DNA of 64,000 nt from Corylus avellana (GCF_901000735.1 NC_081550.1:11620571-11684570); one strand, 5' to 3'; numbered from the stretch's first letter, positions 45,634 through 55,970 are shown. Numbers and translations are program-made. Notes: a model not told the origin generated them from the letters alone.

Positions 45634-46478
45634 AGTCTTATACGCATACCTTGACACAACCCGAACTCGAAACACAAGAAGTTGCCACCACTAACTATTC
45701 ATGGCAAGGGTAATTAATAGTACTGCAAATTGGGGAGGATATATGAAAAATAAAATTTATGACATTACCTGTAAATTAACATTCTAGAGCCATGTTGTAT
45801 AAAGTGTCAAACTAGAGCCATGTTGTATTATTTGATTAGTTTGATGTAACATATGGTTAATTAATTGGATGACATATTGACAGAGAGACATTTAAAAGTA
45901 GATAAAAAAATTAAAGATTTAATTGTCAAAATTGAAATCGTACGAAAACCCTAATAACCTAATTTGATTTTTTGCTTTAAAATATTTACATACCTCGCGG
46001 ATGCCAAGAACATCTTGAACAGTTTTGTTGTTGCCCAAATGTAAGAGAGCATATAGTTATAGCTCTACAAAATGAATGAGTTGGTTATAGTAATAGAAAA
46101 ACAAAAGGGGAAGCTAGTAAGATTTGCTATAGTCATGTTGAGGCCTTAGTCTTTGTGGCTATGGTTTTATTCTCTACCAAATCATCAAAATTGAAAAAGA
46201 GAATAAAAACAGGTTATTGGCTGGGATAGCTTTTAAGCTTGTGTGTATCTTAAGATTTTGTAGATTTCATAACTCTACTCTTTTGAACTTTGAAGTTCCA
46301 GTTGGTTCTATTCTGAATTCTTTTTTAGTGCCTTTGCTACTTCTAGTTGGCTTTCAACTTTGATCTGTTTTGGCTACTTCTAGATGGCTTTGGTCAATGA
46401 TCTGTGAAAAAACTTATTCCAGGGCTATAGTTAAGTGTTTTTTAAGGGTCCTAGAAAAATGGTTGTGGTTCTCTTAGG
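45634..46478. other. Non-coding, nothing recognised
   Basis: 45634-45915 repeats 38613-38861. Beyond that the sequence is unique AT-rich DNA without a recognisable exon. Confidence 0.4.
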
Positions 46479-46479
46479 C

Positions 46480-46830
46480 CGTAGTGCGATCGATCGCAAT
46501 ACATTCAGTTAAGCCCCTGATAGTGCGATCGATCGCACTCACTACAAGTAAAAACATTTTTCTGGTGGTGCGATCGATCGCACTACGTGCTGAAGCCCCT
46601 GATAGTGCGATCGATCGCACTCACTACAAGTAAAAACCTTTCTGGTGGTACGATCGATCGCACTACGTGCTGAAGCCCCTGATTGTGCGATCGATCGCAC
46701 TCACTACAAGTAAAAACCTTTCTGGTGGTGCGATCGATCGCACTAATTGCTGAAGCCCCTGATAGTGCGATCGATCGCACTCACTACAAGTAAAATCTTT
46801 CTGGTGGTGCGATCAATCGCACACGTGATC
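46480..46830. repeat. 80-bp tandem array, each unit with two palindromes
   Basis: About four units of 80-82 bases ('cccctga' at 46514, 46596, 46676, 46756). Each unit holds two copies of GTGCGATCGATCGCAC or a one-base variant and one CACTACAAGTAAAA word. Exact TGCGATCGATCGCA occurs at 46485, 46524, 46569, 46606, 46686, 46729 and 46766. The spacer words resemble the CACTACAAGAAA terminus of the host element. Confidence 0.95.
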
Positions 46831-47542
46831 ATCTGAAAACTTGTATTCCCACTGCATGTCTCCCTTCTTCTCTTGTGGTTGCATTAAACCTCTCTTCTTC
46901 TCTTGTAACCTATTAAACCTTGCTTCTTCTCTTATTATTACTAGTTTATTAGTATTAAGTCTTATTCTTATATTAGGATTATGTTATTAATTTTCTAGTT
47001 CACATCAACTTATGTTATCAAAGTTGGTATAGTACATGATTGTATTATCCTTTCCATTTAAGTTCAATAAGAAAGCAGCACAGTAAACTTGAAGCAAGAC
47101 AACATTCTATAATAAATATCAAAGCTAACAACAATGGTAAAAAATGTAAAACTGTCATTGAGCTAAACAAGTAAATAAATTACAAATAGAAATTTGTTCT
47201 AAACTACTAACAAACTTCTAGAATATTTTGTTAGGTAACATGGCATTGAGCTAGCATCAATATTTGAGAATAGACCTCCCATTTAATTCTATTAATTCTT
47301 AAGAATCTGATCTTCTAATTCTCTTGTGTGCGTACATGTACGTAACGAATAACCTCTAATAGGGACATCAATATGGATAGGAGTTGGATGCGGGAAAGTA
47401 CTCGATATTCTGAACACAAACAATCATCTTCAAGTAACAGTGATACAGATTCTGAATATGAATTTGATGATGATATGTGTTGAACATAAGCTCACATTTG
47501 GTGTAAGTACAAAGTGTATTAGCATATTTAATGAAGTTGATG

Positions 47543-47582
<40 letters not shown>

Positions 47583-47702
47583 GTATTGTGGTGTTTTTTT
47601 TTTTTTTTATTAGCATGATTATTGTATGTTTGTCAAAAATATTGAACATACTATATGGTTATAATTTGACTAATATAATTTTTTGGTTTTTGAGTTGTTT
47701 GC
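46831..47702. other. Upstream region of the TNP1-like gene
   Basis: AT-rich. A likely 5' leader exon or intron precedes the coding exon: an acceptor-like TTTGCAG ends at 47703. A (CT)n(TA)n microsatellite lies at 47540-47582. Nothing else is recognised. Confidence 0.4.
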
Positions 47703-47705
47703 AGA

Positions 47706-49644
47706 TTGATCATAACAATGATAACAACAGGACGCAAACGTGTTCCAGCAGCACGAGGCCGAGGCCAAGGTCAAGGTCGGGGCCTTATTGACGAGCATGA
47801 GAGTCCGACTCCCAATTCTGGGTTTGGTGACACAGATATGCAAATGGCGCCCTCGCCCCCCCTCCTCCTCGAGTCAGTGGATAGGTATCCTTCGCACGAG
47901 TCTAATAATCCTATTCACTCAGTGGCAGGATTGGATTCACAGGGAGGCGCCCCTACTGCATCTTGTAAGTTCATGAATTATATATTTATGAAATGTTATT
48001 TTTGTATTATTTTGGTTTGTTATAAACATTTGACAATATAACTTACTACGTTACCATGTTTTGCATAACAGCTACCACGTCTGTCAGAAGTGTAAGGGGT
48101 AAGGCCAAGTGTAAGAAGTTGAGTGAGCACGTACTTAAGAATGGTCCCTTAGTGCTAAACATCCCAAATAGACACCGGGCACCTATAGGCGATAATGCAT
48201 CATGGTTTGCAAGCAAGATTGGGGAGATTATTCGTAACATGTGCGAACTCCATCACGGTGAATGGAAAAAGGTCCCAGCTGAGGAAAAGAGCAAGTTATT
48301 ATTTCATGTTCAGGTATGAATATCAATGTAATGTTTAAGAATATGTTTTGTATGAAAAAATAATGTGACACATTTTTTACCATTGTTTTCTTATCTATTA
48401 TGTATCAGTCAAAATTCGCACTGAATATGGGACGATACGAGCACGTCAAAGCTATTGAAAATAAATTGGGTCGTGCATTTGCTAGGCTTCGTTCGAACTT
48501 GTATAGGGACCACTACAAAAAATATTTTTAAGGCATTGATAAAGACGATGATGAGGGGATTGCCAAGGCTATTGGGAGGGAAAACGTGCCAGTAGGATAT
48601 GGTCCTGAACAGTGGAACCTAATATGTGACTCATTTGATGACGATAAATGGAAGGTAAATATATATTATTATACTGATTAGAAAATTCAGATTGACATAA
48701 TTTGCATGCACTTGAAGACATTTTATGAATAATTGTGTTTTTTTTTTCTCCAAATTTCATAGACAAAGTCTGAACGAAATATAAAAAAGAGAAGCAAATT
48801 GGAAACAAAGCACACAGCTGGGACTTGTTCATTTGTCAACGTCATTTACAAAAAGGTAAGTATGTCTTTTTTATAATTTAATTAAAGTAACATTATTTAG
48901 TGTAAACTTTGATTATATGTATTATGTGTGGGAACAAGAAACAAAAGTGAAGCCCAATCCTGTTGAACTATATGAGGCTACCCATACAAGAAAATAGGAT
49001 AAAGAGTTTGTGAACGACAAATGCAAAAGTCTATATGTAAGTAAATGTTTACGCTCCGATCATTAAGTTGATTAGTGAAGAACATGAATAGTAAACTTGC
49101 CTGAAGTGTATATTAAACTAAGGCCAACTATGACTTGTGCAGCTTTAGATGCAAGAATTAACAACCAGTCAGGCCTTAGAGGAAGACAGTGTGGAGGGAA
49201 CAAGTGTGGAGGACCGAATGCAATAAATAGTCACACAAGTGCTAGGGGGCCGACGATCTGGTCACGTTAGAGGAATGGGATGCGGTCTTATTCCTACCCC
49301 TTTAAGTACTTCATCTCAAGCATTCACCCACTTCGACAACCATGACGAGTGTAGGAAAAGACAAGAAGATACTCAAAGGGAGCTTCAACAGACTAGAATC
49401 GAACTTCATCAATATAGGGAGAATTTGCAAGCCAACGTTGAGGAAACGAACAAATTGAAAGCCACTGTTGAGTTCTTAATGTCACGTATTGGAGGGTTAG
49501 TGAAACTATACCTATGCATTAATTTTACAAAAACACACATACTAAGTAATCGTTAAAAAGCGTATTGATCATTATATGAAATTCTATTCTTCTTAGGTCT
49601 GGAGGGAGCTTGCTTGGAGGTCCATCAAGTGAAGCCAACAATTG
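47706..49644 (+). pseudogene. TNP1-like CACTA protein gene (Ptta/En/Spm, PF03004-like)
   Basis: Plant CACTA accessory protein, comparable to TnpA/TNP1, thought to bind subterminal repeats. Exons by splice signals: 47718-47964 (ATG at 47718; basic 'RKRVPAARGRGQGQGRG'), 48072-48313 ('NRHRAPIGDNASWFASKIGE'), 48409-48654 ('RLRSNLYRDHYKKYF', then 'WNLICDSFDDDKW'), 48763-48855 ('KSERNIKKRSKLETKHTAGT'), about 48940-49036 ('PVELYEATHTRK'), 49143 onward (coiled coil 'ECRKRQEDTQRELQQTRIEL'), last exon from about 49597 to the stop at 49644. In-frame stops occur at 48529-48531, after THTRK and near 49225, so the gene is decayed. GT/AG borders are mostly intact. Confidence 0.75.
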
Positions 49645-50627
49645 AGGGAGCTTTGGAATAGCCATTTATTTAGGATGTACTTTTTGATACCATCTATTTG
49701 AGATATATTTTTTGATACTATGTATTTGGATAGTTGTTGGTACTTTCTATTTGCTATTGTGTATTTCAGTATTTGTTGATCGTGATCTGTTTGGTAATGT
49801 ATATTTGTTGGTACTTTTTATTTGGTTTATATTATGTTAAGATCTTCGCAAAATTTTTGGTTCAAGAACTTTTGAGTTAGTAAATCTCCCTTGACATGTT
49901 TATCAAGGTTAAAGAACTTTGAGTAAACAATGCAAGGGAGTAATAATATATTTCTAAATTTTATTTTTGAGTGTATGCAGGATGACAAGAGTACAAGAAA
50001 GTTAAACCACCCAAGCAGGTTCTCACTTTAATATGTTTCATGAAGAAACACATTTTTAGTATCTCTTTCTCTATCATGTTAGGTTTCATTCTCATTGTCT
50101 TTGATATTATATATTGGTTCATTGTGGTAGATTACTCAAATTGCTTATGAGGATGAATTGGCAAGGAAGAGGATGCAGATAAGTTCTTTATTTTGGGTTC
50201 TGGAATTTTGCTAGCCATGGATTGTAAATCATATATTTAATAGTTTTCTCCCTTGGCAAGTTTGGTTCATGGGGCAGTTCTCACATATTTTTGATGATTT
50301 TGATGAGGTTAGTCATTTTGAGTTACGTTTCTTCTGAGCATTTAGATTAGTTTGAAGATTGTTGTCTGATGTGGTGAAGTAGTGTTAATGCATAGTAGTC
50401 TTCTCTAAAAGGTGTTAAACTTTTAAACTTTCCCAATATTTGTGGTTTTCGGTTTGTGTTTCCAATGATAGGTGTCGTTTTGTAGTTTGAAGCCATTATT
50501 CATGATATGTTTGGCCTTTATATTATATCATTTTCATAATTATTGGATAAATTAAGAGGTATAAGATGTGTTAGTTGTGGTGAATGAATGGGAGAGAGTG
50601 GTTGATGGGTTTGTTTTGTTTTGGTGA
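49645..50627. other. Spacer between the TNP1-like gene and captured fragments
   Basis: No conserved exon is recognised. Intron-like T-rich DNA with splice-like signals lies just before the kinesin exon ('gattgatag'). Confidence 0.4.
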
Positions 50628-50629
50628 TT

Positions 50630-51308
50630 GATAGTGTCAAGAAGGAACGAAGCGGCGGGGTGGCTGAGGAAGATGGTGGGAGTAGTTGGGGCGAAGGATT
50701 TGCCAGCGGAGCCGTCGGAGCAGGAGTTCAGGCTGGGATTGAAAAGTGGGATCATTCTCTGCAATGTGCTCAACAAGGTTTACTCTGGAGCTGTGCCCAA
50801 AGTTAGCCTTTTCCTCATCCTTCTCTTCATTTCAATTATGTGTCTTTTTTGTTTTTTCAATTTGGGATGTTTAAGCAGTAGTTTGATTTCTTTTCAAGTA
50901 GTGGAAAGTCCATGTGATTCTGCTTTGGTTCTTGATGGGGCCGCATTGTCCGCATTTCAGTACTTTGTGAATGTGAGGAATTTCCTGGTGGCTGTGCAGG
51001 AAATGGGAATTCCTACGTTTGAGGCGTCTGATCTAGAACAAGTATGTATTCAGGGATCAGGATTCTCAAAAAATTAGGGACTTTAGTATCTCTGCTTTTC
51101 ATTAAAATAGAAATTTCTGTTACTTTTAGCCCATTTTTCACATACATCAGATGCTGAGGATAGAACATATATGGTTTACGGATAGAAATTTGTATAGTAA
51201 TTCAAAATAAATTTGTTAAATTTCAAGGAGGGAAATCTGGTTGAATCTGTGCTAAGTAAGATTGTGAAGGAGTTTGAGCATTGCATTTCAAGCCAATTTG
51301 AGCTGGTA
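50630..51308 (+). pseudogene. Kinesin-14 fragment (calponin-homology exons)
   Basis: Fragment of a plant KIN-14 motor-protein gene covering the N-terminal calponin-homology region that binds actin. Exon 1 (50638-50802) encodes 'NEAAGWLRKMVGVVGAKDLP' and 'FRLGLKSGIILCNVLNKVYS'. Exon 2 (about 50899-51041) encodes 'VVESPCDSALVLDGAALSAF', 'NVRNFLVAVQEMGIPTFEAS' and ends DLEQ before GTATGT. A third piece (51228-51307) reads GGKS in one frame, then 'LVESVLSKIVKEFEHCISSQ' in another, as if two distant exons were fused by a deletion. Joining exons 1 and 2 at the conserved residues leaves one base missing at the donor. No motor domain is present. Confidence 0.8.
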
Positions 51309-51990
51309 TGTTAGCTTTGGTTATCCAAAACAATCATTTTTCTTTCTTTATTTTTCAGCATAAGGAAATAATTTGGGCAGAGAGATCCTTTTTCAATATG
51401 GATTAGGTGATCAAATATGCTTTGACATTCAACCTAGGACTAGGAATTGATGCACATTCCAAATCAATAAACATGTTCTCTTGGATCCTAAACAAGTTTT
51501 TTTTTCCTCTACTTTTCCTATAACTTAATTAATACCTATTTGACTCGTTATTTGTTCATTTATTTGTAACCATTATTCTTCTTTGTTGTGCTTTGACTCT
51601 CTATGTCTTGGTTTGGTTACACTTGTTAACCAAGTTTCATAAACCTTTGTTGGTCAGTTTTTATGGAGGGTAGAATGTAGTGTGGGCCTTTTATGAAGTT
51701 TTGAAGTATCTGATAGGATCTTCAAAATGATGGCCTCTTGTATTGGACACAATCAATCTTTGTGGCAATAGAAAGGATAATTTCAGATAGGATAGAACAA
51801 CAAAATATATAGGATCATCAATTGAGCCTCTTGTTTGCATGGGAATGTATTTATGTGGGCAAACATAATTTGTTATTGAGGTCCATCAACCAACCTAGTA
51901 TACAGAGATTAAGGCTTAGTTGAGTTGACTTTAAAGCTTCAAAGTGTGGATTTTTTTTTTTTTTAATATTTTGGCTGCTGTATTTTATGC
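51309..51990. other. Intron-like spacer between two captured gene fragments
   Basis: Unique AT-rich sequence with T-runs at 51950-51965. No exon is recognised. It separates kinesin-like from ALY-like sequence, which are not neighbours in any gene family known to me. Confidence 0.4.
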
Positions 51991-51994
51991 ACAG

Positions 51995-52441
51995 AAAAGG
52001 AAATATTCTGATAAGTTAGGACCTCAATGGAGCAAGGAGGAGCTTGAGCATTTTTATGAAGCCTAACGGAAATATGGAAAAGACTGGAAGAAGGTATGCC
52101 TTTATTTGACGTTGGGTTTTATTTACTCTTTTGGGATTTACTTAATTAGCCATAATTGGTTGTCTTTCATTATATAAGCAGCTTCTAATTTTTGTGGTGT
52201 AACTTGATATCTAATTTGGTTATGCATACATATGCAAACATTTTTCATGCTTTCTCCCTGTAATACTGTTTACAATAAAGTTTTCTGTTTTAATGAGACA
52301 ATTTATAACGTGCTCCAGTTTTGTTTTTGGTCTCTTTTCTATATTATTGACTTCTGTGCATATATATCCAGGTGGCTGATGTAGTACATAACAGATCCGT
52401 TGAGATGGTGGAGGCTCTCTACATTACAAACTGGGTTGGTA
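51995..52441 (+). pseudogene. ALWAYS EARLY/LIN-9-like SANT-domain exons, copy 1
   Basis: Two exons of an ALWAYS EARLY-type (LIN-9/Mip130 homologue, DREAM-complex) gene. Exon at 51996-52094: '[20 protein letters not shown]', then a stop TAA, then 'RKYGKDWKK'. Intron 52095-52371 with GTATGC..CAG. Next exon 52372-52441: 'VADVVHNRSVEMVEALYITN'. The SANT/Myb-like Trp/Leu pattern is clear. The exon breaks off after NWVG at the gap. The family normally continues into more of the SANT/DIRP region; here it is lost. A chromatin-associated cell-cycle/developmental regulator is the source gene; this fragment cannot encode it. Confidence 0.75.
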
Positions 52442-52541
52442 NNNNNNNNNNNNNNNNNNNNNNNNNNNNNNNNNNNNNNNNNNNNNNNNNNNNNNNNNNN
52501 NNNNNNNNNNNNNNNNNNNNNNNNNNNNNNNNNNNNNNNNN
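52442..52541. other. Assembly gap (100 N)
   Basis: 100 N between copy 1 of the ALY-like fragment and an inverted scrap of the same sequence. Confidence 0.95.
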
Positions 52542-52737
52542 ATGGACGCTACCAACCCAATTTGTAATGTAGAGAGCCTCCACCATCTCAACGGATCTGT
52601 TATGTACTATAGCAGCCACCTGGATATGCACAGAAGTCAATAATAGAAAAGAGACCAAAAACAAAACTGGAGCACGTTATAAATTGTCTCATTAGAACAG
52701 AAAATTTTATTGTAAACAGTATTACAGGGAGAAAGCA
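52542..52737 (-). pseudogene. ALY-like exon and intron scrap, inverted
   Basis: The reverse complement matches 52246-52441 and 52993-53200, including the exon that reads VAAIVHNRSVEMVEALYITN. It is isolated between two gaps, so the orientation is most likely a scaffolding error. It is a third sequence variant of the exon. Confidence 0.75.
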
Positions 52738-52757
52738 NNNNNNNNNNNNNNNNNNNN
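52738..52757. other. Assembly gap (20 N)
   Basis: A run of 20 N, a different placeholder length from the 100-N gaps. Confidence 0.95.
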
Positions 52758-53210
52758 TAAGTTAGGACCTCAATGGAGCAAGGAGGAGCTTGAGCATTTT
52801 TATCAAGCCTATTGGAAATATGGAAAAGACTGGAAGAAGGTATGCCTTTATTTGACGTTGTGTTTTATTTACTCTTTTGGGATTTACTTAATTAGCCATA
52901 ATTGGTTGTCTTTCATTATATAAGCAGCTTCTAATTTTTGTGGTGTAACTTGATATCTAATTTGGTTATGCATACATATGCAAACATTTTTCATGCTTTC
53001 TCCCTGTAATACTGTTTACAATAAAATTTTCTGTTCTAATGAGACAATTTATAACGTGCTCTAGTTTTGTTTTTGGTCTCTTTTCTATATTATTGACTTC
53101 TGTGCATATATATCCAGGTGGCTGTTGTAGTACATAACGGATCCGTTGAGATGGTGGAGGCTCTCTACATTACAAACTGGGTTGGTAGCGTCCATTACTG
53201 TTAGATTGAT
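52758..53210 (+). pseudogene. ALY-like SANT-domain exons, copy 2
   Basis: 52758-53187 aligns with 52012-52441 over 430 bases. The first exon here is open: '[20 protein letters not shown]', where copy 1 has a stop. The second exon reads 'VAVVVHNGSVEMVEALYITN'. After NWVG it runs into 'agcgtccattactgttag', which resembles the CACTA subterminal motif, and stops. Confidence 0.7.
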
Positions 53211-53789
53211 TTATAACTAGAATCCGTAAAAAACAAAGCTTTCTGTAATTTAGGAGTACTATGGACAATTATACCAATAGTTTTGTATATATGTGACTCT
53301 ACCTTTTCCTTTCCTTGCATAAGCAGTGGATATTCTTCTTTTCATGCATGCCAATTTTTAAAACTAAGCACTATTTTCACTTTTCTTGTATAATCTATTG
53401 CACTTTCTTTTAATGTAATTGATTTGCATGAACTAATGATCAGGGTATGACCAGGTTTAATATTTCTTTTGTTTTTTTCTTAATACTTGTCACTGCTTTG
53501 TCTTGAACGCATTCTTATAGATTTGAATAAGGGTCATAGTGCTCATTTACTTCTATTAATTGCAAGCTGGAGGATTGAATCTACTAAACCTCTTGGCAGA
53601 AAATAGTTTCTTTTGCATCCCAGTTATTAGATAGTTTGGAGCGGGTTTGTCATTCAGTTAATAATTTCTTCTAGTTTCAGTAGTTAGTTCTGGTGAGATT
53701 CTTGATAACTAAAGTTAATAAATTTGTATGAAATTTGATCTTAAATTCAGAAATGAAACTGGTTTGCACATGTAAGTAATTTGGTTCCC
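53211..53789. other. Non-coding, nothing recognised
   Basis: T-rich, intron-like DNA downstream of the ALY-like exon and before the second palindrome cluster. Confidence 0.4.
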
Positions 53790-53794
53790 TGGGT

Positions 53795-54012
53795 CTACGA
53801 TCGATCTCACTTGGAGTGCGATCGATCGCAAAATATTCAAAGCGCACTGGTACTGCGATCAATCGTACACGATTGTGCGATCAATCGCAAAATCTCAAAC
53901 ACCTTCTGGTACTGTGATCGATCGCACACGATTGTGCGATCGATCGCAAAATCATAAAACACCTTCTGGTACTACGATCGATCGCACAATCGTGTGCGAT
54001 CGATCGCAGATT
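53795..54012. repeat. Palindrome cluster near the right CACTA end
   Basis: Exact TGCGATCGATCGCA at 53817-53830, 53934-53947 and 53995-54008, plus variants with one or two changes near 53798, 53852, 53876, 53914 and 53976. A loose unit of about 60 bases with 'acaccttctggtactg' recurs three times. Confidence 0.9.
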
Positions 54013-54017
54013 ATTTT

Positions 54018-54774
54018 TTAAAAAATTTTTTTAGGACCATTAGGGTCCACTTTGTGGACGGTAATAGTTAACTATCAGCATCCACTTTGATTTGGACGCT
54101 GATAGTGAATTTTTTTTTTTTTTTTTTTTTTTAGGACCATTAAGGTCCACTTTGTGGATGCTAATGGTTAACTATTAGCGTCCACTTTAAGTCGACGCTA
54201 ATGGTTAACCATTAGCATCGACTATGGTTTCCGTTTACATCACCTTTAGGGTCAAAAAATTGTGACTTTTAGGGTCGATAAAGTGGACGCTAAAAGTTAT
54301 CATTAGGGTCGACTTTAAGTGGACGCTGATAGTTAATTTTTTTAAAAAAATTTTTTAGGACCATTTGTGGACCCTAATGGTTAACTATCAGCGTCCACTT
54401 TGATTTGGACGCTAATAGTGATTTTTTTTTTTTTTTAGACCATTGTATGTCCACTTGTGGACGCGCATGGTTAACCATTAGCGCCCACTTTAAGTCACGC
54501 CAATGGTTAACCATTAGCGTCGACTATGGTTTCCGTTTACATCACCTTTAGGGTCAAAAAATTGTGACTTTTAGGGTCGATAAAGTGGACGCTAAAAGTT
54601 ATCATTAGGGTCGACTTTAAGTGGACGCTGATAATCACACATTTGATCATTAAGGTCGGACTATTAGCGTTGACACCTTTAGGGGCCAAAAGTCGACGCT
54701 GTTGTCAACAGCGTCCACTTTAGGACTTTTAGGTCGACTCAAAGTCGCCCCTAAAGACCTAAATTCTTGTAGTG
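54018..54774. repeat. Right subterminal hairpin array of the CACTA element
   Basis: The same two motif families as at the left end ('agcgtccact/agtggacgct' and 'agggtcgac'). Two compound blocks of about 330 bases are near-repeats (54033-54330 and 54357-54640), each starting with 'aggaccat' after a T-run and ending 'cgctgata'. It ends in AAATTCTTGTAGTG. Confidence 0.8.
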
Positions 54775-55970
54775 GTTGTCGTTGCTAAATGGGATGATTA
54801 ACAATATATGTCGTCCTACTTGTCCCAACAATGCAATCGCGCTCTTTCACCACGCCTGATTGAACAAGGTTTAATGAATTCGTGGGGTTGGGGACATCTT
54901 AGGAAGTTTCACCGCAAAAAAAGAACATGTATGGCACATGATTAAGGGTATGTTTGGAATTGGGTTTCAATAATTGCAATTTTTAAAATTGCCTTTTTAA
55001 AATCGTTACTTTTTAAAATCATAAAAGCGTTTGGTAAAATATGTTAAAAAGTACTTTTTTTTTTCTTTTTTTTTTTCAAATATTTGTTATTTGAAATCAT
55101 GATTTTGGTTTAAATTCGTGCATTTTCAAATAAGCACCACCTAACTTGCAATGTTCGTGCATTTTTTCTATTTTAAATTAAATGTTTTTTAAATCGCAAT
55201 GCCAAATGCCTTATGTTTTGCGATATCTTTTTAAAAAACAGATTATTCTTGCGAAATCACATTCTGAAACGCACCCTAAATTTTCATCGGAGAAGACGAT
55301 AGTGAGTAACGGATGTGCTATATTGACAAATTTTAAAATTTTATTGTAATACATTGCCAATTTTTAAACATTAGAGGTCAACTTACAAATTGGATGAAAC
55401 TTTGAAGGGTAAAGTGTATTTTTTCCTATATAATTTATATGCAGAAGTCAAAAGATCCCGTTAAAAAAGTGTAAGTATTGTAGTGGATACTGAGAGTGAC
55501 ATTGTTTTCATTAATATAATGATTGTTGTTTTATTCGTTACCTACCTTCAAATATTGAACATAAATGAAATAAATGCATATTGCATCCAAAAATAAACAA
55601 AGAGCTAAAATGATAGCTAACAAGAAAATTGGGGAGTAGTGGGGTGCCAAGCTACCAGTGGACTGGATAGTATTTGTTAACAGTGGACAGGATAGTATCG
55701 GTTAACAATCCAAAGACTACTGATGAATAAACAAACTAGGAGGTTATGTGCTACTAGTGGACTAAGATGTTGCGAGGTACTAGTCTAAAAATTAATAAAC
55801 TTTATATGGTAGGAGTGTTGACTCCAAAATTTATTATCGAATTCTCGCTCTAAACAAGAGATGTGAAAGAACATAAATATAAGACTTTATTTAAACTAAA
55901 TGATGGTTGCATTGCATATTCATACATATATAATCATTGTTATTAATATTGCTTTAATAAGGGTAAATAT
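54775..55970. repeat. NBS-LRR intergenic module (copy C)
   Basis: Colinear with 23230-24020, e.g. 'caacaatgcaatcg', 'cgtggggttgggg', 'acattgacaaattttaaaat', 'tataatttatatgcagaa'. It contains an insertion-like stretch (54950-55275) rich in 'tttaaaat' words. No LRR exon remains. It shows that the CACTA element landed inside the duplicated receptor locus. Confidence 0.6.

Larger units (their letters stand above)
31778..54774 (+). mobile_element. Candidate giant CACTA (En/Spm) transposon
   Basis: The left end reads CACTACAAGAAAGTTACTC at 31778; the right end reads AAATTCTTGTAGTG ending at 54774, whose complement is CACTACAAGAATTT. GTT lies immediately outside both ends (31775-31777 and 54775-54777), the 3-bp target duplication expected of CACTA elements. 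Both ends are followed inward by 'ggggcgactt' and by subterminal arrays of the same two motifs. A TNP1-like gene lies inside at 47706-49644. No TNP2-type transposase is visible, so it is probably non-autonomous. Alternatively the two ends belong to different, partly lost elements; gaps and unmerged contigs inside inflate its length. Confidence 0.65.

Noticed and set aside
46480..46830. CRISPR-like regular array
   Set aside because: Repeats and spacers both repeat, units are tandem copies, no cas genes exist and the DNA is plant nuclear. It is a minisatellite.
35135..54012. GCGATCGC words as cyanobacterial HIP1 contamination
   Set aside because: The motif sits inside plant retroelement LTRs and arrays with plant coding on both sides; no cyanobacterial genes are seen.
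31778..54774. Helitron as the vehicle for gene capture
   Set aside because: No CTRR-type 3' end with a hairpin or RepHel protein is visible, while CACTA ends, GTT duplication and a TNP1-like gene are.
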